64,000 nt of DNA from Anaerostipes sp. (GCA_028704435.1 JAQWFL010000004.1:51254-115253), one strand, 5' to 3'. Positions 26,482 through 35,332 are shown, counted from the stretch's first letter. Made by a program: numbers and translations. The notes: generated by a model not told the origin, from the letters alone.

Positions 26482-28304
26482 TTTGTGCTCCTTCCTCCTT
26501 TAAAGATTCCATATCCAAAGTGATCACAACGAAGGCATCTGGATGCCTCTTGGTGTGCTTCTTCTGATGACATGGTGTTTTCAACGCCTTCAAAGTCATG
26601 AATTCGCTCTCCCGACTCTCGTTCTGTCAAATTTACACGTCCACAAGGAAGTTTATCCTCCAAACTTGGTTCTGGAACTTCTACTTCCGCTTCTACCTCA
26701 TGATGATATCCAAGGTACTCATCAATATTTGCTGCAATTACCTTTCCTGCTGCAATGGCTGAAATAACCGTAGATGGTCCAGTAGCACAATCTCCACCCG
26801 CAAATACTCCAGGCATATCATCAAATCCTCCAAATTTTTCTACACTAATTCTTCCTCTTTGTACTGGAACACCATTTTTCTCAAAATGTTCATATTCTAT
26901 ATCCTGTCCAATAGATACAATTACTTTATCACAAGGAATTAATACTTGATTTCCCGTCTTTTTTACACTTGCTCTTCCATCTTTGATTGCACTAATCATT
27001 TGTGGCTGAACCCAAAGACCTGCTACGTTTCCATCTTTGTCTTTTTCAATCTTTACCGGTGCCATTAATGTCTGGATTTCCACACCCTCTGCAATCGCTC
27101 CCTCAATTTCTGACGGAAGGGCTGTCATATCTGCAACTCTTCGGCGATAAACAATGCTTACCTTGTTTGCACCAAGACGGACTGCCGTTCTAACTGCGTC
27201 CATAGATACATTTCCACCACCAATAACAGCTACTTCTTTTCCAGTAAAATCTTCATATTTTTCATGTCCAATATCTCTTAAAAACTGTACTGCTGAAACA
27301 ACTCCATTTGCATCTTCTCCTTGAATTCCAAGCTTTTTATCTGTGCTTGCACCAATGGTAATCAAGACGGCATCAAACTGTTTCTTTAACTGTGCAACCG
27401 AAAGATCTTTTCCAATACTTTTTCCGTATTCGACTTTCACTCCAGTATCCAAGATTGCCTGAATATCTTCTTCTAACCGGTCTTTTGGAAGTCGATAATT
27501 AGGAATTCCATAGCGGAGCATTCCCCCTAGTTTTGGCAACATCTCATATACAGTTACTTGATGCCCCATTAATTGAAGAAAATAACCAGCACTTAATCCC
27601 CCTGGTCCTCCTCCTACAATTGCAATTTTCTTTCCTGTAGATTCGGCACACGCTGGAGGTGCCACATATCCTGCCATATCCGCAGCAACACGCTTTAAAC
27701 CTCTAATATTAATTGCAGCATCTGTCATGTTTCTACGACATCTTGCCTCACAAGGATGTTCACAGATAAAACTACAAGTTGTTGGAAATGGATTATCTTT
27801 TCGTATCAAACGAATGGCATCTTCATAACGTTTTTCTTTGACCAGCGCAATATACCCTGGAATATCCACTTTTGCTGGACATAGAGACACACAGGGAACC
27901 GGCTGATTAATGGTACTTAGACAGCGATGATACATTATGTGTTCTAGATAATCATCTCGAAATCCTCTTACTCCATTATGTACCATTCTTGCTGCTTCAT
28001 ATCCTATGGCACAATCCGCAGATTCCATAATGCTGACGGATGTTTCTTCAATCTCTTTTAAGGTATGTATTGTTGCTGTTCCTTCTAACACTTCTGTAAT
28101 TAAATTAATTAGCTGTTTTAATCCCACTCTACACGGAACACATTTCCCACAAGTCTGTGAATGACAAAGCTCTAAAAAAACTCTAGCCAAGTCCACAGGA
28201 CATAACCCTGGAGGACTTGACTCGATTCTTCTCTCTAGATCTTTGTACAAATTTTCAACGACAAGTTGTGATTGATTTGGAACATTCAATTCTAATCTAC
28301 TCAT
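26475..28304 (-). CDS. NuoF-C / GltD-type FAD-NADPH oxidoreductase fusion (hydrogenase diaphorase subunit)
   Basis: A 609-residue iron-sulfur flavoprotein. Residues ~15-110 match the [4Fe-4S] end of NuoF (SQTCGKCVPCRVGL, then SADC). Residues ~125-210 match the GltD/NfnB N-terminal cluster domain (CVSLCPAKVDIPGY, CSFICEHPCEARCRR). The rest is FAD/NADPH oxidoreductase (VGGGPGGLSAG; IGGGNVSMDAVRTA followed by VYRRR, typical for NADPH). The C-terminus has another CLRC pair. The NuoF FMN/NADH domain is missing. It is likely the NADPH-reacting partner of the adjacent hydrogenase, 23 bp after the CoA-transferase genes. Confidence 0.85.
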   Translation of the reverse strand: MSRLELNVPNQSQLVVENLYKDLERRIESSPPGLCPVDLARVFLELCHSQTCGKCVPCRVGLKQLINLITEVLEGTATIHTLKEIEETSVSIMESADCAIGYEAARMVHNGVRGFRDDYLEHIMYHRCLSTINQPVPCVSLCPAKVDIPGYIALVKEKRYEDAIRLIRKDNPFPTTCSFICEHPCEARCRRNMTDAAINIRGLKRVAADMAGYVAPPACAESTGKKIAIVGGGPGGLSAGYFLQLMGHQVTVYEMLPKLGGMLRYGIPNYRLPKDRLEEDIQAILDTGVKVEYGKSIGKDLSVAQLKKQFDAVLITIGASTDKKLGIQGEDANGVVSAVQFLRDIGHEKYEDFTGKEVAVIGGGNVSMDAVRTAVRLGANKVSIVYRRRVADMTALPSEIEGAIAEGVEIQTLMAPVKIEKDKDGNVAGLWVQPQMISAIKDGRASVKKTGNQVLIPCDKVIVSIGQDIEYEHFEKNGVPVQRGRISVEKFGGFDDMPGVFAGGDCATGPSTVISAIAAGKVIAANIDEYLGYHHEVEAEVEVPEPSLEDKLPCGRVNLTERESGERIHDFEGVENTMSSEEAHQEASRCLRCDHFGYGIFKGGRSTKW

Positions 28305-28327
28305 ATTTGTACCACCTATCTATTATC

Positions 28328-28981
28328 TTATGCTATATTCATAATCTTTAAGTTCTCGTCTATCTTTAATGGAGAACCTGTTAATTCCTGCACTTGTTCT
28401 ACTGTTGTATCTGGTGAAATTTCAACCAGCTTAAATCCGTCTTCTTCCACATCAATAACTGCTAATTCTGTAATAATGCGATTTACCTTATTCACTGCAG
28501 TTGGAGGAAGTGAAACTTTATCTAACAATTTTGGTGCTCCCTTTGCAGTATGTGTCGTTACCACGATAACTCTCTTTGCTCCAGCAACCAAATCCATTGC
28601 TCCACCCATTCCAGGAACTATTTTCCCTGGAACAATGTGGCTTGCCAATGTTCCCTCTTTATCTACTTGAAGAGCTCCAAGCATAGTAAGGTCTACGTGT
28701 CCTCCACGAATAATTCCAAAAGATGCAGCACTATCAAACAATGATGCCCCTTTTTGAACAGACACATGTTGTCCTCCCGCATTGACTAAATCTTTATCTT
28801 TACGTCCTTCTGCTGCTAATCCACCCATACCAAGAATTCCATTTTCACTTTGAAGTGTTACAACCACATCATCATCAATATAATTTGAAACCATAGTTGG
28901 AAGTCCAATTCCTAGATTCACAACATCTCCATGAGAAACCTCTTGTGCTGCTCTGCGTGCAATGATCTCTTTTACGTTCAT
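28328..28981 (-). CDS. 3-oxoacid (acetoacetate) CoA-transferase subunit B
   Basis: A 217-residue beta subunit of the AtoA/ScoB type. The catalytic glutamate is in SENGILGMG (Glu46); NLGIGLPTMV and GAMDLVAGAKRVIVVT are also typical. Its ATG overlaps the stop of subunit A (ATGA). In this operon it probably moves CoA onto the acetoacetate formed from phloroglucinol, feeding thiolase or butyrate formation (inference). Confidence 0.92.
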   Translation of the reverse strand: MNVKEIIARRAAQEVSHGDVVNLGIGLPTMVSNYIDDDVVVTLQSENGILGMGGLAAEGRKDKDLVNAGGQHVSVQKGASLFDSAASFGIIRGGHVDLTMLGALQVDKEGTLASHIVPGKIVPGMGGAMDLVAGAKRVIVVTTHTAKGAPKLLDKVSLPPTAVNKVNRIITELAVIDVEEDGFKLVEISPDTTVEQVQELTGSPLKIDENLKIMNIA

Positions 28982-29646
28982 TTTGCTTCCTCCTGTTCTT
29001 CCTCTAAAATATAATCAACAAAAATACCTGGCGTCATAACATGGTTTGGATTGATTTCACCTGTTGGCACAATCTTTTCTGCCACAGCAATTACCGTATC
29101 TGCTGCCTGTGCCATCAGCGGATTGAAATTCTTTGTGGTTCCATCATAATAAATATTTCCTGCTTCATCTACAAATGTTCCACGAATCAAAGCTACATCC
29201 GCTTTTAATGGCTTTTCCAGCAAATATTCTTTTCCATCTATAACGATTACATTTTTCCCCTTTGCTACCTCTGTGCCCACTCCCGTTGGAGTTAAAATCC
29301 CTCCGAGTCCAACACCACCTGCTCTTACTTGTTCTGCAAGTGTCCCTTGAGGTACCAATGTTACATTTAATGTTCCTTCTGACATTTGACGTCCAGTCTC
29401 TGGATTCGTTCCAATGTGAGAAGCAATTAAATTCTTCACAAGTTTTGCACTGACAAGCTTTCCGATTCCAGTTTTCTCATTTAACCCAGAATCATTAGCA
29501 ATAACTGTCAGGTCTTTATATCCTTTTTCTACAATTGCGTCCACTAAATGTTCAGGAGTCCCATTAGATAGAAATCCCCCAATCATCAAAACAGACTCAT
29601 CGTGAATAAAGCTCATAGCGGTTTCAATATTTATTATCTTATCCAT
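28978..29646 (-). CDS. 3-oxoacid (acetoacetate) CoA-transferase subunit A
   Basis: A 222-residue alpha subunit of the AtoD/ScoA type. The glycine-rich MIGGFLSNGTPEHLVDAI and GVGTEVAKGK stretches and the LIRGTFVDEAGNIYY segment match the family. SD AAAGGAGAT is well placed. It forms a heterodimer with the next gene. It follows the zinc-ribbon gene by 29 bp in the same operon. Confidence 0.92.
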   Translation of the reverse strand: MDKIINIETAMSFIHDESVLMIGGFLSNGTPEHLVDAIVEKGYKDLTVIANDSGLNEKTGIGKLVSAKLVKNLIASHIGTNPETGRQMSEGTLNVTLVPQGTLAEQVRAGGVGLGGILTPTGVGTEVAKGKNVIVIDGKEYLLEKPLKADVALIRGTFVDEAGNIYYDGTTKNFNPLMAQAADTVIAVAEKIVPTGEINPNHVMTPGIFVDYILEEEQEEAK

Positions 29647-29675
29647 GGTTAATCTCCTTTGTTCTACATCCAGAA

Positions 29676-29864
29676 TTATTCAACTTCAAAATAATTCCCA
29701 TCATCTATTGTGCGTGCACTGTCTTTTTCATAAGTTCCCATTTCTCCACACTCTGGACACTGTCCGAATTCGTCACCGAATTCTACCATCAGGTCACTGG
29801 CATATTTGAATTTCTTTCCACACTTTGGACAGTGGTAGTAAAAATATAATGCACCCCAGCTCAT
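29676..29864 (-). CDS. Small zinc-ribbon protein of unknown role in the phloroglucinol operon
   Basis: A 62-residue protein with two CPxC knuckles (CPKCGKKFKYAS and CPECGEMG) 26 residues apart, a classic zinc ribbon or rubredoxin-like site, and an acidic tail. A good SD (AAGGAGA) precedes the ATG. It is 13 bp after the BKACE gene and 29 bp before CoA-transferase A, so it is almost certainly co-expressed. I cannot name a family. A metal-site or assembly role for a neighbouring enzyme is possible but unsupported. Confidence 0.7.
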   Translation of the reverse strand: MSWGALYFYYHCPKCGKKFKYASDLMVEFGDEFGQCPECGEMGTYEKDSARTIDDGNYFEVE

Positions 29865-29877
29865 TGTTTTCTCCTTC

Positions 29878-30714
29878 TTATTTCATTCCAAGGATTTCGC
29901 GGGCATCACTTGGAGTTGCTACTTGATTTCCGTATTCTTCAATCACACGTTTTGCACGCTCTACAAACTGTGCATTACTTTGTGCTAATTGTCCCTTTGC
30001 ATACATTACGTTATCTTCCATTCCAACACGAATGTTTCCACCAAGAGCAACTGCTCCATATAACATTTCCATTGCACTGTGTCCCACACCGAAACATGAC
30101 CATGTAGATCCTGGACATAACTGCTCCATTGTTTCCTTCATAAATACTAGGTTCTTTAATGTTCCTGGAATTCCATTGGCACATCCCATACAAAATTGGA
30201 AATGAAGTGGTGCTTTTAATACACCTTTCTTCAAATAATATGCTGCATTTGCAATCATGCCAGGATCAAAAGCTTCGATTTCCGGCTTTGTTCCAGTCTC
30301 TTGAAATAGTTTTCCACAATTCTCAAGGAATGTTGGAGAGTTTATAAACAATCCACTATTTAACCAGTTCATAGATCCACAGTCATAAGATGCCATCTCT
30401 GGTTTTAGCTCTTTGACATGTGCCACTCTTGCTTCATCATCTGCTAAGATATCTCCCGATGTTGTTAAATTCAAAATAATATCGCAATCTGGATATCTTG
30501 AATGAATCAATTCAACTGTTTCTCGAAATTTATTCTTATCCATAGCACCATTTCCCTCATCATCTCTCATATGAAGATGTGCAATGGCTGCTCCTGCTTT
30601 CCAACATGCATATACATCATCTGCAATTTCAGATGGAGTCATTGGAACATTAGGATTGTTTTCTTTTTTTGGCCATGCCCCTGTGACTGCTGCCGTAATA
30701 ATTGTCTTTTTCAT
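29878..30714 (-). CDS. Beta-keto acid cleavage enzyme (BKACE); triacetate acetoacetate-lyase candidate
   Basis: A 278-residue zinc enzyme of the Kce/BKACE family, which exchanges an acyl group of a beta-keto acid with acetyl-CoA. Zinc ligands are visible in IAHLHMRDDEGN; ITAAVTGAWPKKENNPNVPMTP is the usual N-terminus. In the anaerobic phloroglucinol pathway a BKACE splits 3,5-dioxohexanoate (triacetate) with acetyl-CoA into acetoacetate and acetoacetyl-CoA. The context supports that assignment over 3-keto-5-aminohexanoate cleavage, because no lysine pathway genes are nearby. Confidence 0.82.
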   Translation of the reverse strand: MKKTIITAAVTGAWPKKENNPNVPMTPSEIADDVYACWKAGAAIAHLHMRDDEGNGAMDKNKFRETVELIHSRYPDCDIILNLTTSGDILADDEARVAHVKELKPEMASYDCGSMNWLNSGLFINSPTFLENCGKLFQETGTKPEIEAFDPGMIANAAYYLKKGVLKAPLHFQFCMGCANGIPGTLKNLVFMKETMEQLCPGSTWSCFGVGHSAMEMLYGAVALGGNIRVGMEDNVMYAKGQLAQSNAQFVERAKRVIEEYGNQVATPSDAREILGMK

Positions 30715-30723
30715 TGTGTCCTC

Positions 30724-32040
30724 CTATATCATCTTATCTAAAGCTTCTTCCACCAAAGTCTCTTCTTCTACTTGGTGATCTTTATTGTATTTGTATTCAT
30801 CAATAAATGTGATGCAAACTGATACAATCACTGCCGCTGCTGCAAAAATAAGATATGCATAATTTAAATTTCCAATTACATTTGTTACAATTCCGTTGAT
30901 AACAAAACACCATGCCGTTACAAATCCTTGAATTGGGAAAATAACTGAATTTACTTTGTCAAATCCTTGTCTTCCAAAAATAGATGTTGGAAGAGATGTT
31001 GTAAAGTTTGCACTTCCTCCAATTCCAAAACCAATCATGAAAATAGAAATATAGAATAATAATCCTACTTTTCCTCCTGATAAAACATTGATAATCAATG
31101 CTGCTGCATACCAGAATCCAAATCCTTGCATGGTTCTCTTTGTTCCAATTTTATGATCAATAATTCCAATCAACCATGAACCAAAAACCCCTAACAATGC
31201 AACCACTGTCATAAGTGTCAATGCTGCTGGCTGGCTCATACCAAAATCTCTAATATTTCTTGTAACCAACTGCTGCATAACTCCTACAGAACAGATTTGG
31301 AACATTCCAGTAAAGATTGCTGCAAGCCATAATTCTTTTACTTTTAACAGCTTTCCTGTGGTCCAGTCAGATTTTTCTTCTGCAGTAAAATATTCATGCT
31401 TGTATGTCTCATCCGAAACATTATCTGGATTTAATCCTCTTTCCTCTGGTGTATTTCTCATGAAAATTCCACCCACAACTCCAAGAATAATGGTTGCAAC
31501 TCCAATTGGAACAGAACCTTTACCGATTCCTCCAAATGCTGCTACAAGTCCTGTTAAAATAGCTACATAAAATGCAGATGCGAAGTTGTGACCCATTGTG
31601 GTATAACCCATAACAATTCCCTTTTTCTTAGGAAACCAGTTGGCTACTAAAGTCCCTCCAGCAATATATCCTGCTGACATCATTCCTGTTGCACAGAAAA
31701 TCATGGCAATCATATATCCTGTTACTGTTGTAGCATTACTACATGCAATATAAGAAACTCCCGCAATAATGGTAAAAATAGAAGAGGTAGCACGCGCTCC
31801 AATCTTCTTATTGATTTGGCCTACGATAATGAAACCAACGACTGCAATCATTCCTGCATATCCATTTGTTTGAATGATCGTTCCTGGTGTGACTCCAATA
31901 TTAGCTGCCGCTGCTGGCGCCAATACGTTCGTACCATCATTTATCATTCCTACATAGAAGAAAAACATTAATAGACAATAAATGATAGTTCCCCATCCAG
32001 CTGCTCCAAAATTGACAACTGAATTCTTTTCCTTATTCAT
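30724..32040 (-). CDS. MFS transporter (OFA-like), probable aromatic substrate carrier
   Basis: A 438-residue protein with 12 predicted helices. The MFS loop 2-3 area (GQINKKIGARATSS) and GMMSAGYIAGGTLVANWFPKKKG are typical of the oxalate:formate antiporter-like branch. It lies inside the phloroglucinol operon, between the cyclohydrolase and lyase genes, so uptake of phloroglucinol or export of an acidic product is likely. A hairpin terminator just upstream (32062-32091) may lower its transcription relative to the upstream enzymes. Confidence 0.88.
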   Translation of the reverse strand: MNKEKNSVVNFGAAGWGTIIYCLLMFFFYVGMINDGTNVLAPAAAANIGVTPGTIIQTNGYAGMIAVVGFIIVGQINKKIGARATSSIFTIIAGVSYIACSNATTVTGYMIAMIFCATGMMSAGYIAGGTLVANWFPKKKGIVMGYTTMGHNFASAFYVAILTGLVAAFGGIGKGSVPIGVATIILGVVGGIFMRNTPEERGLNPDNVSDETYKHEYFTAEEKSDWTTGKLLKVKELWLAAIFTGMFQICSVGVMQQLVTRNIRDFGMSQPAALTLMTVVALLGVFGSWLIGIIDHKIGTKRTMQGFGFWYAAALIINVLSGGKVGLLFYISIFMIGFGIGGSANFTTSLPTSIFGRQGFDKVNSVIFPIQGFVTAWCFVINGIVTNVIGNLNYAYLIFAAAAVIVSVCITFIDEYKYNKDHQVEEETLVEEALDKMI

Positions 32041-32061
32041 ATCTTTGTACCCTTTCTTATC

Positions 32062-32091
32062 AAATAAAGGCTGCCACGAAAAGGGCAGCCT
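32062..32091 (-). terminator. Internal terminator or attenuator between the cyclohydrolase and MFS genes
   Basis: AGGCTGCC / GGCAGCCT stem with a short loop, followed on the minus strand by TTATTTG. It sits in the 83-bp gap of an otherwise tight operon. The T-tract is interrupted, so partial readthrough is likely. Confidence 0.55.
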
Positions 32092-32123
32092 CTCGTTATA
32101 TGTAACAATTGATATTTATATGA

Positions 32124-33074
32124 CTAGCGTGTTTCGCATCCAGTTCCACCGTAAAGGTATGTTCTAGTTGGAACATCGTTTAAATCTTCTTCATCAATTT
32201 CCGCAACACAGCGAGCCATTGATCCATCTCCCATGTACCAGCGAAGTGGGAAACAATTAAATCTAAAACGCTTTCCAGATACTTTATCTAAGTCTCCACC
32301 AAGATTTTCAACACCAACAATACCGTGTCCTAATAGTTGCTTATGACATGGTTCCCATGTCCCCCAGCATCCAATTGCTTCTAAATCCCCAAATTTCTTA
32401 TCATAAGCTTCTTGTCCATGAATTCTGATATATTCATCTTTATCAAATTCGGCATAAGCCTCTTCTCCGAATTTTTCTTTGTATTCTTCGGTAATAGGTT
32501 TTCCTGATGCTCCTAATAAATTCATACGAGTCATTCCGTTGTTACCCATTGCAGTATGTAGTGGATGATCTAATGCTTGAGAATCCATAGCTACACATTT
32601 TACTTTATTTTTTACAAACCATTTTCCTGCCTCTACACCAGTTCCACAAGAATAGTGATAGTAATCTTTGGAATCATCAAACTTACGATGCATTCCTGTG
32701 TTAAGACACACAACCATTCCTTTTAATTCTTCTGGTTTGATTCCGAATTTTTCACATGCAGCATCTAAATGCTTATCTGTGATTAATCCCCAAGGTTCAA
32801 TATCAATTTCCAAACAAACTGCATCACCTGTATATGCATCTACTGGCATTTCATGAGTGTATCTAGCTCTTTTTCCATCAAATTCTTTTTCCATTACGTG
32901 ACGTGGTGCATCACAATGTGTTCCTGTATGCATTGTGCATCCAACATATTGTGTTAAAACTCCACCTTTTGCTAGTCCATGTTTGCTATCTACCACTGGT
33001 TTATCAAAATAAGGCCATCTTGGAATCTCCGCGCTAAATGGATGTGTTAAATCTACAAATACTGTTTTTCCCAT
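32124..33074 (-). CDS. Cyclase-family metal hydrolase; dihydrophloroglucinol cyclohydrolase candidate
   Basis: A 316-residue member of the PF04199 family (kynurenine formamidase-like). The metal signature MHTGTHCDAPRH is intact, and FVDLTHPFSAEIPRWP forms the N-terminus. In the phloroglucinol pathway such an enzyme opens the ring of dihydrophloroglucinol to 3-hydroxy-5-oxohexanoate. Position between the SDR and BKACE genes supports this role. It is longer than ordinary kynurenine formamidases (about 210 residues), in line with a specialised substrate. Confidence 0.82.
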   Translation of the reverse strand: MGKTVFVDLTHPFSAEIPRWPYFDKPVVDSKHGLAKGGVLTQYVGCTMHTGTHCDAPRHVMEKEFDGKRARYTHEMPVDAYTGDAVCLEIDIEPWGLITDKHLDAACEKFGIKPEELKGMVVCLNTGMHRKFDDSKDYYHYSCGTGVEAGKWFVKNKVKCVAMDSQALDHPLHTAMGNNGMTRMNLLGASGKPITEEYKEKFGEEAYAEFDKDEYIRIHGQEAYDKKFGDLEAIGCWGTWEPCHKQLLGHGIVGVENLGGDLDKVSGKRFRFNCFPLRWYMGDGSMARCVAEIDEEDLNDVPTRTYLYGGTGCETR

Positions 33075-33092
33075 AGTTTTTTTCCTCCTAAA

Positions 33093-34016
33093 CTATTTAC
33101 CATAAATCATTTTTATCAAATACTCATTTAAATTATCTTTTGATGCCTGAATCTCTTCTTGGGTATACTCCATAAATCCTTTTCCAGTTTTAAAACCAAG
33201 GTCTCCCTTGTCTTTTAAATCAGTTAAAACTGGAGATGGTCTTTTAGAATCCTCTAAATAATTCAGTACATAATCGTGAATGTTATAGGTAAGATCAGTT
33301 CCTACCATATCCGCATTCTCAATCGGTCCTAATTGTGGCAGACGAAGCCCAAAACTATATTTGACTGCTTCATCCACTGTTTTTGCATCTGCAATTCCAT
33401 GCTCTACGATGGAAATTGCTTCTCTCCAAAGTGCATGCTGCATACGGTTTGCAATAAATCCTGGAACATCTTTTTTACATAATACCGCTTTCTTTCCTGC
33501 TCGATTTAAGAAATCAATTACTTTTTGTGCAACTTCAAATGAAGTTCCATCAGCAATTACAACTTCTACAAGAGGAATCAAATATGCTGGATTCCAAAAA
33601 TGTGTTCCAACAAATCTTGCTTTTGTTTTCATTTTTTCAGAAATCTGAGTTGGACTCATGACTGATGTATTTGTTGCTAGAATTGCGTGTTCTTTGCATG
33701 TTTCTTCTAATTGTTTGAAAATGCTCTGCTTTAATTCTAAGTTTTCAAATACACATTCAAATACCAAGTCTGCTTCTCCTGCTGCTTCTTTTAAATCAGT
33801 AGAAAAGTGAATTCTTGACATTCTCTCGTCAATCTCTTCTTTGGAAAACACTCCTTTTGCACCAAGTTGACTGAAGCTCTTTTCAATGTCTGGATAAATA
33901 TCTACTTCCTGCACATCATAAAGACATACTTCAACCTCCTCAATGTTTGTACAAACTTGAGCAATTCCTTTTCCCATCATTCCTGCACCAATTACGGCGA
34001 CTTTTTTGATTGTCAT
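33093..34016 (-). CDS. 3-hydroxyacyl-CoA dehydrogenase-like enzyme; 3-hydroxy-5-oxohexanoate dehydrogenase candidate
   Basis: A 307-residue dehydrogenase. The Rossmann motif is VIGAGMMGKGIAQV, and the acidic residue after the second strand (CLYDVQEVD) indicates NAD use. VGTHFWNPAYLIPLVEVV (catalytic His) and KDVPGFIANRMQHALWREA match the 3-hydroxybutyryl-CoA dehydrogenase family. In this operon its likely substrate is the free acid 3-hydroxy-5-oxohexanoate, oxidised to triacetate. A beta-oxidation role is the alternative, but no crotonase or thiolase is nearby. Confidence 0.8.
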   Translation of the reverse strand: MTIKKVAVIGAGMMGKGIAQVCTNIEEVEVCLYDVQEVDIYPDIEKSFSQLGAKGVFSKEEIDERMSRIHFSTDLKEAAGEADLVFECVFENLELKQSIFKQLEETCKEHAILATNTSVMSPTQISEKMKTKARFVGTHFWNPAYLIPLVEVVIADGTSFEVAQKVIDFLNRAGKKAVLCKKDVPGFIANRMQHALWREAISIVEHGIADAKTVDEAVKYSFGLRLPQLGPIENADMVGTDLTYNIHDYVLNYLEDSKRPSPVLTDLKDKGDLGFKTGKGFMEYTQEEIQASKDNLNEYLIKMIYGK

Positions 34017-34034
34017 GTGTCACTTCCTCCAATT

Positions 34035-34823
34035 CTAATTTGCCCAGTATCCACCTTCAGTAGCTACATTAGCCCCTGTCATAAAATCACTTGCTGAAGA
34101 AGCTAAGAAGATACATGGTCCGACGAAATCTTCTGGTTCTCCAAGTCGTCCAACTGGAAGACGTTTCAAGAAGTTCTTATATACTTCACTGTCTGGATCA
34201 AACATCCATTCTGTTAAATCTGATCTAAATACAGTTGGATTAATTGTATTTACGTTAATTCCATACTTTGCAGTCCATTCACATGCTAATGATTGAGCCA
34301 TTAAATCAATTCCACCCTTTGCAGTACAGTAACCTGTGTAGTTTGCCATACCCATTTTTGATCTTGCAGAAGAAACTAAGATGACTTTTCCACCTTTTCC
34401 TTGTTCAATCATTTGCTTTCCTACGTATTTACAGAATAACCATGTTCCTTGAACATCAGAGTCCATAATTGTTTTCCACATAGATAAATTTTGTTCAACG
34501 ATTGGTTGTGGATTGTTATATCCTGCTGAAGTAACTAATACATTGATTTCTCCAAATTTAGAAACTGTATCATTAACTACTTTGATTACATCGTTTTCAA
34601 TTGCTGGATCACCAGTTGAAAATGAACACTCGATTCCCTCAGCCTCTAATTCATCACATAAGGCTTTACATGTTTCTTCTTTTCTACCAGTTACCATAAT
34701 CTTCATTCCAGCATGTCCATATCCAAAACAAACAGCTTTTCCTAAAGCCCCTGTAGCTCCTGTAACGATTGCAACTTTTCCTTTAACATCAAACATATTA
34801 TTTACGAAATCTTTATTGATCAT
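34035..34823 (-). CDS. SDR oxidoreductase; NADPH-dependent phloroglucinol reductase candidate
   Basis: A 262-residue classical short-chain dehydrogenase. The TGATGALG nucleotide loop is followed by VTGRKEE (Arg47, favouring NADPH). Catalytic residues are Ser151/152, Tyr165 and Lys169 (YCTAK). The pathway's first step reduces phloroglucinol to dihydrophloroglucinol with an SDR of this kind, and the flanking genes encode the next enzymes in order. SD AAGGAG is well placed. A generic gluconate-type dehydrogenase is the main alternative by sequence alone. Confidence 0.8.
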   Translation of the reverse strand: MINKDFVNNMFDVKGKVAIVTGATGALGKAVCFGYGHAGMKIMVTGRKEETCKALCDELEAEGIECSFSTGDPAIENDVIKVVNDTVSKFGEINVLVTSAGYNNPQPIVEQNLSMWKTIMDSDVQGTWLFCKYVGKQMIEQGKGGKVILVSSARSKMGMANYTGYCTAKGGIDLMAQSLACEWTAKYGINVNTINPTVFRSDLTEWMFDPDSEVYKNFLKRLPVGRLGEPEDFVGPCIFLASSASDFMTGANVATEGGYWAN

Positions 34824-34847
34824 TTTAATACTCCTTTTATCTTTGAA

Positions 34848-35198
34848 TTAAGCTTCTGGATAGTTGATAATAACTAACATCTTTGCAACTTCATTTGTCT
34901 TATTATCTAAGTAACGACCTTCATTTGGTGGGAAAGAAATAGATTCTCCTGCATGAATTACATATTCTTTTCCTGCATCATCTTTCACTGTCATTGCACC
35001 TTCTAATACGTAATAAACTTTTTCCAATGGATTATCATTATATGCATATTCTGCACCTCCACCTGGTAAAAATGTTGACAATCCAATCCAGAACTTTTCA
35101 GCTCCTGTTTCTTCTTTTCCATGGATTCTCATTGCTGTCATCCCAAAATGTCCTGGTGCTTCATAAGTCTTTAATTCTTCTAACGTTCTCTTTACCAT
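34848..35198 (-). CDS. Small cupin-domain protein, first gene of the phloroglucinol operon
   Basis: A 116-residue single-domain cupin. The two motifs are recognisable (YVLEGAMTVKD; IHAGESISFPPNEGRYLDN), but the usual metal histidines in motif 1 are largely replaced (NDNPLEKVYYVLEG), so it may not be a metal enzyme. AAGGAGG precedes the ATG. It is transcribed first from the HxlR-linked promoter. Possible roles are binding of phloroglucinol or a related tautomer, or a ketone isomerase; nothing in the sequence decides this. Confidence 0.75.
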   Translation of the reverse strand: MVKRTLEELKTYEAPGHFGMTAMRIHGKEETGAEKFWIGLSTFLPGGGAEYAYNDNPLEKVYYVLEGAMTVKDDAGKEYVIHAGESISFPPNEGRYLDNKTNEVAKMLVIINYPEA

Positions 35199-35302
35199 TT
35201 GAAACCTCCTTGTGGTTCTAAATTAATTGTAATGATATTTTTTTCACAAATTTCATCGGAGTACACACGTGTTTACTATTTCTTCGATGGACTTATAGTA
35301 AC

Positions 35303-35332
35303 ATTGTATTAATTTCTATACAATACTTACAA
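35303..35332 (-). promoter_or_regulatory. Promoter of the phloroglucinol operon
   Basis: Minus-strand TTGTAA (35327-35332), an 18-bp spacer and TACAAT (35303-35308). The TTACC-repeat operator lies directly upstream of the -35 box, in the usual position for an activator. The transcript would have a ~100-base leader before the cupin gene. Confidence 0.6.
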
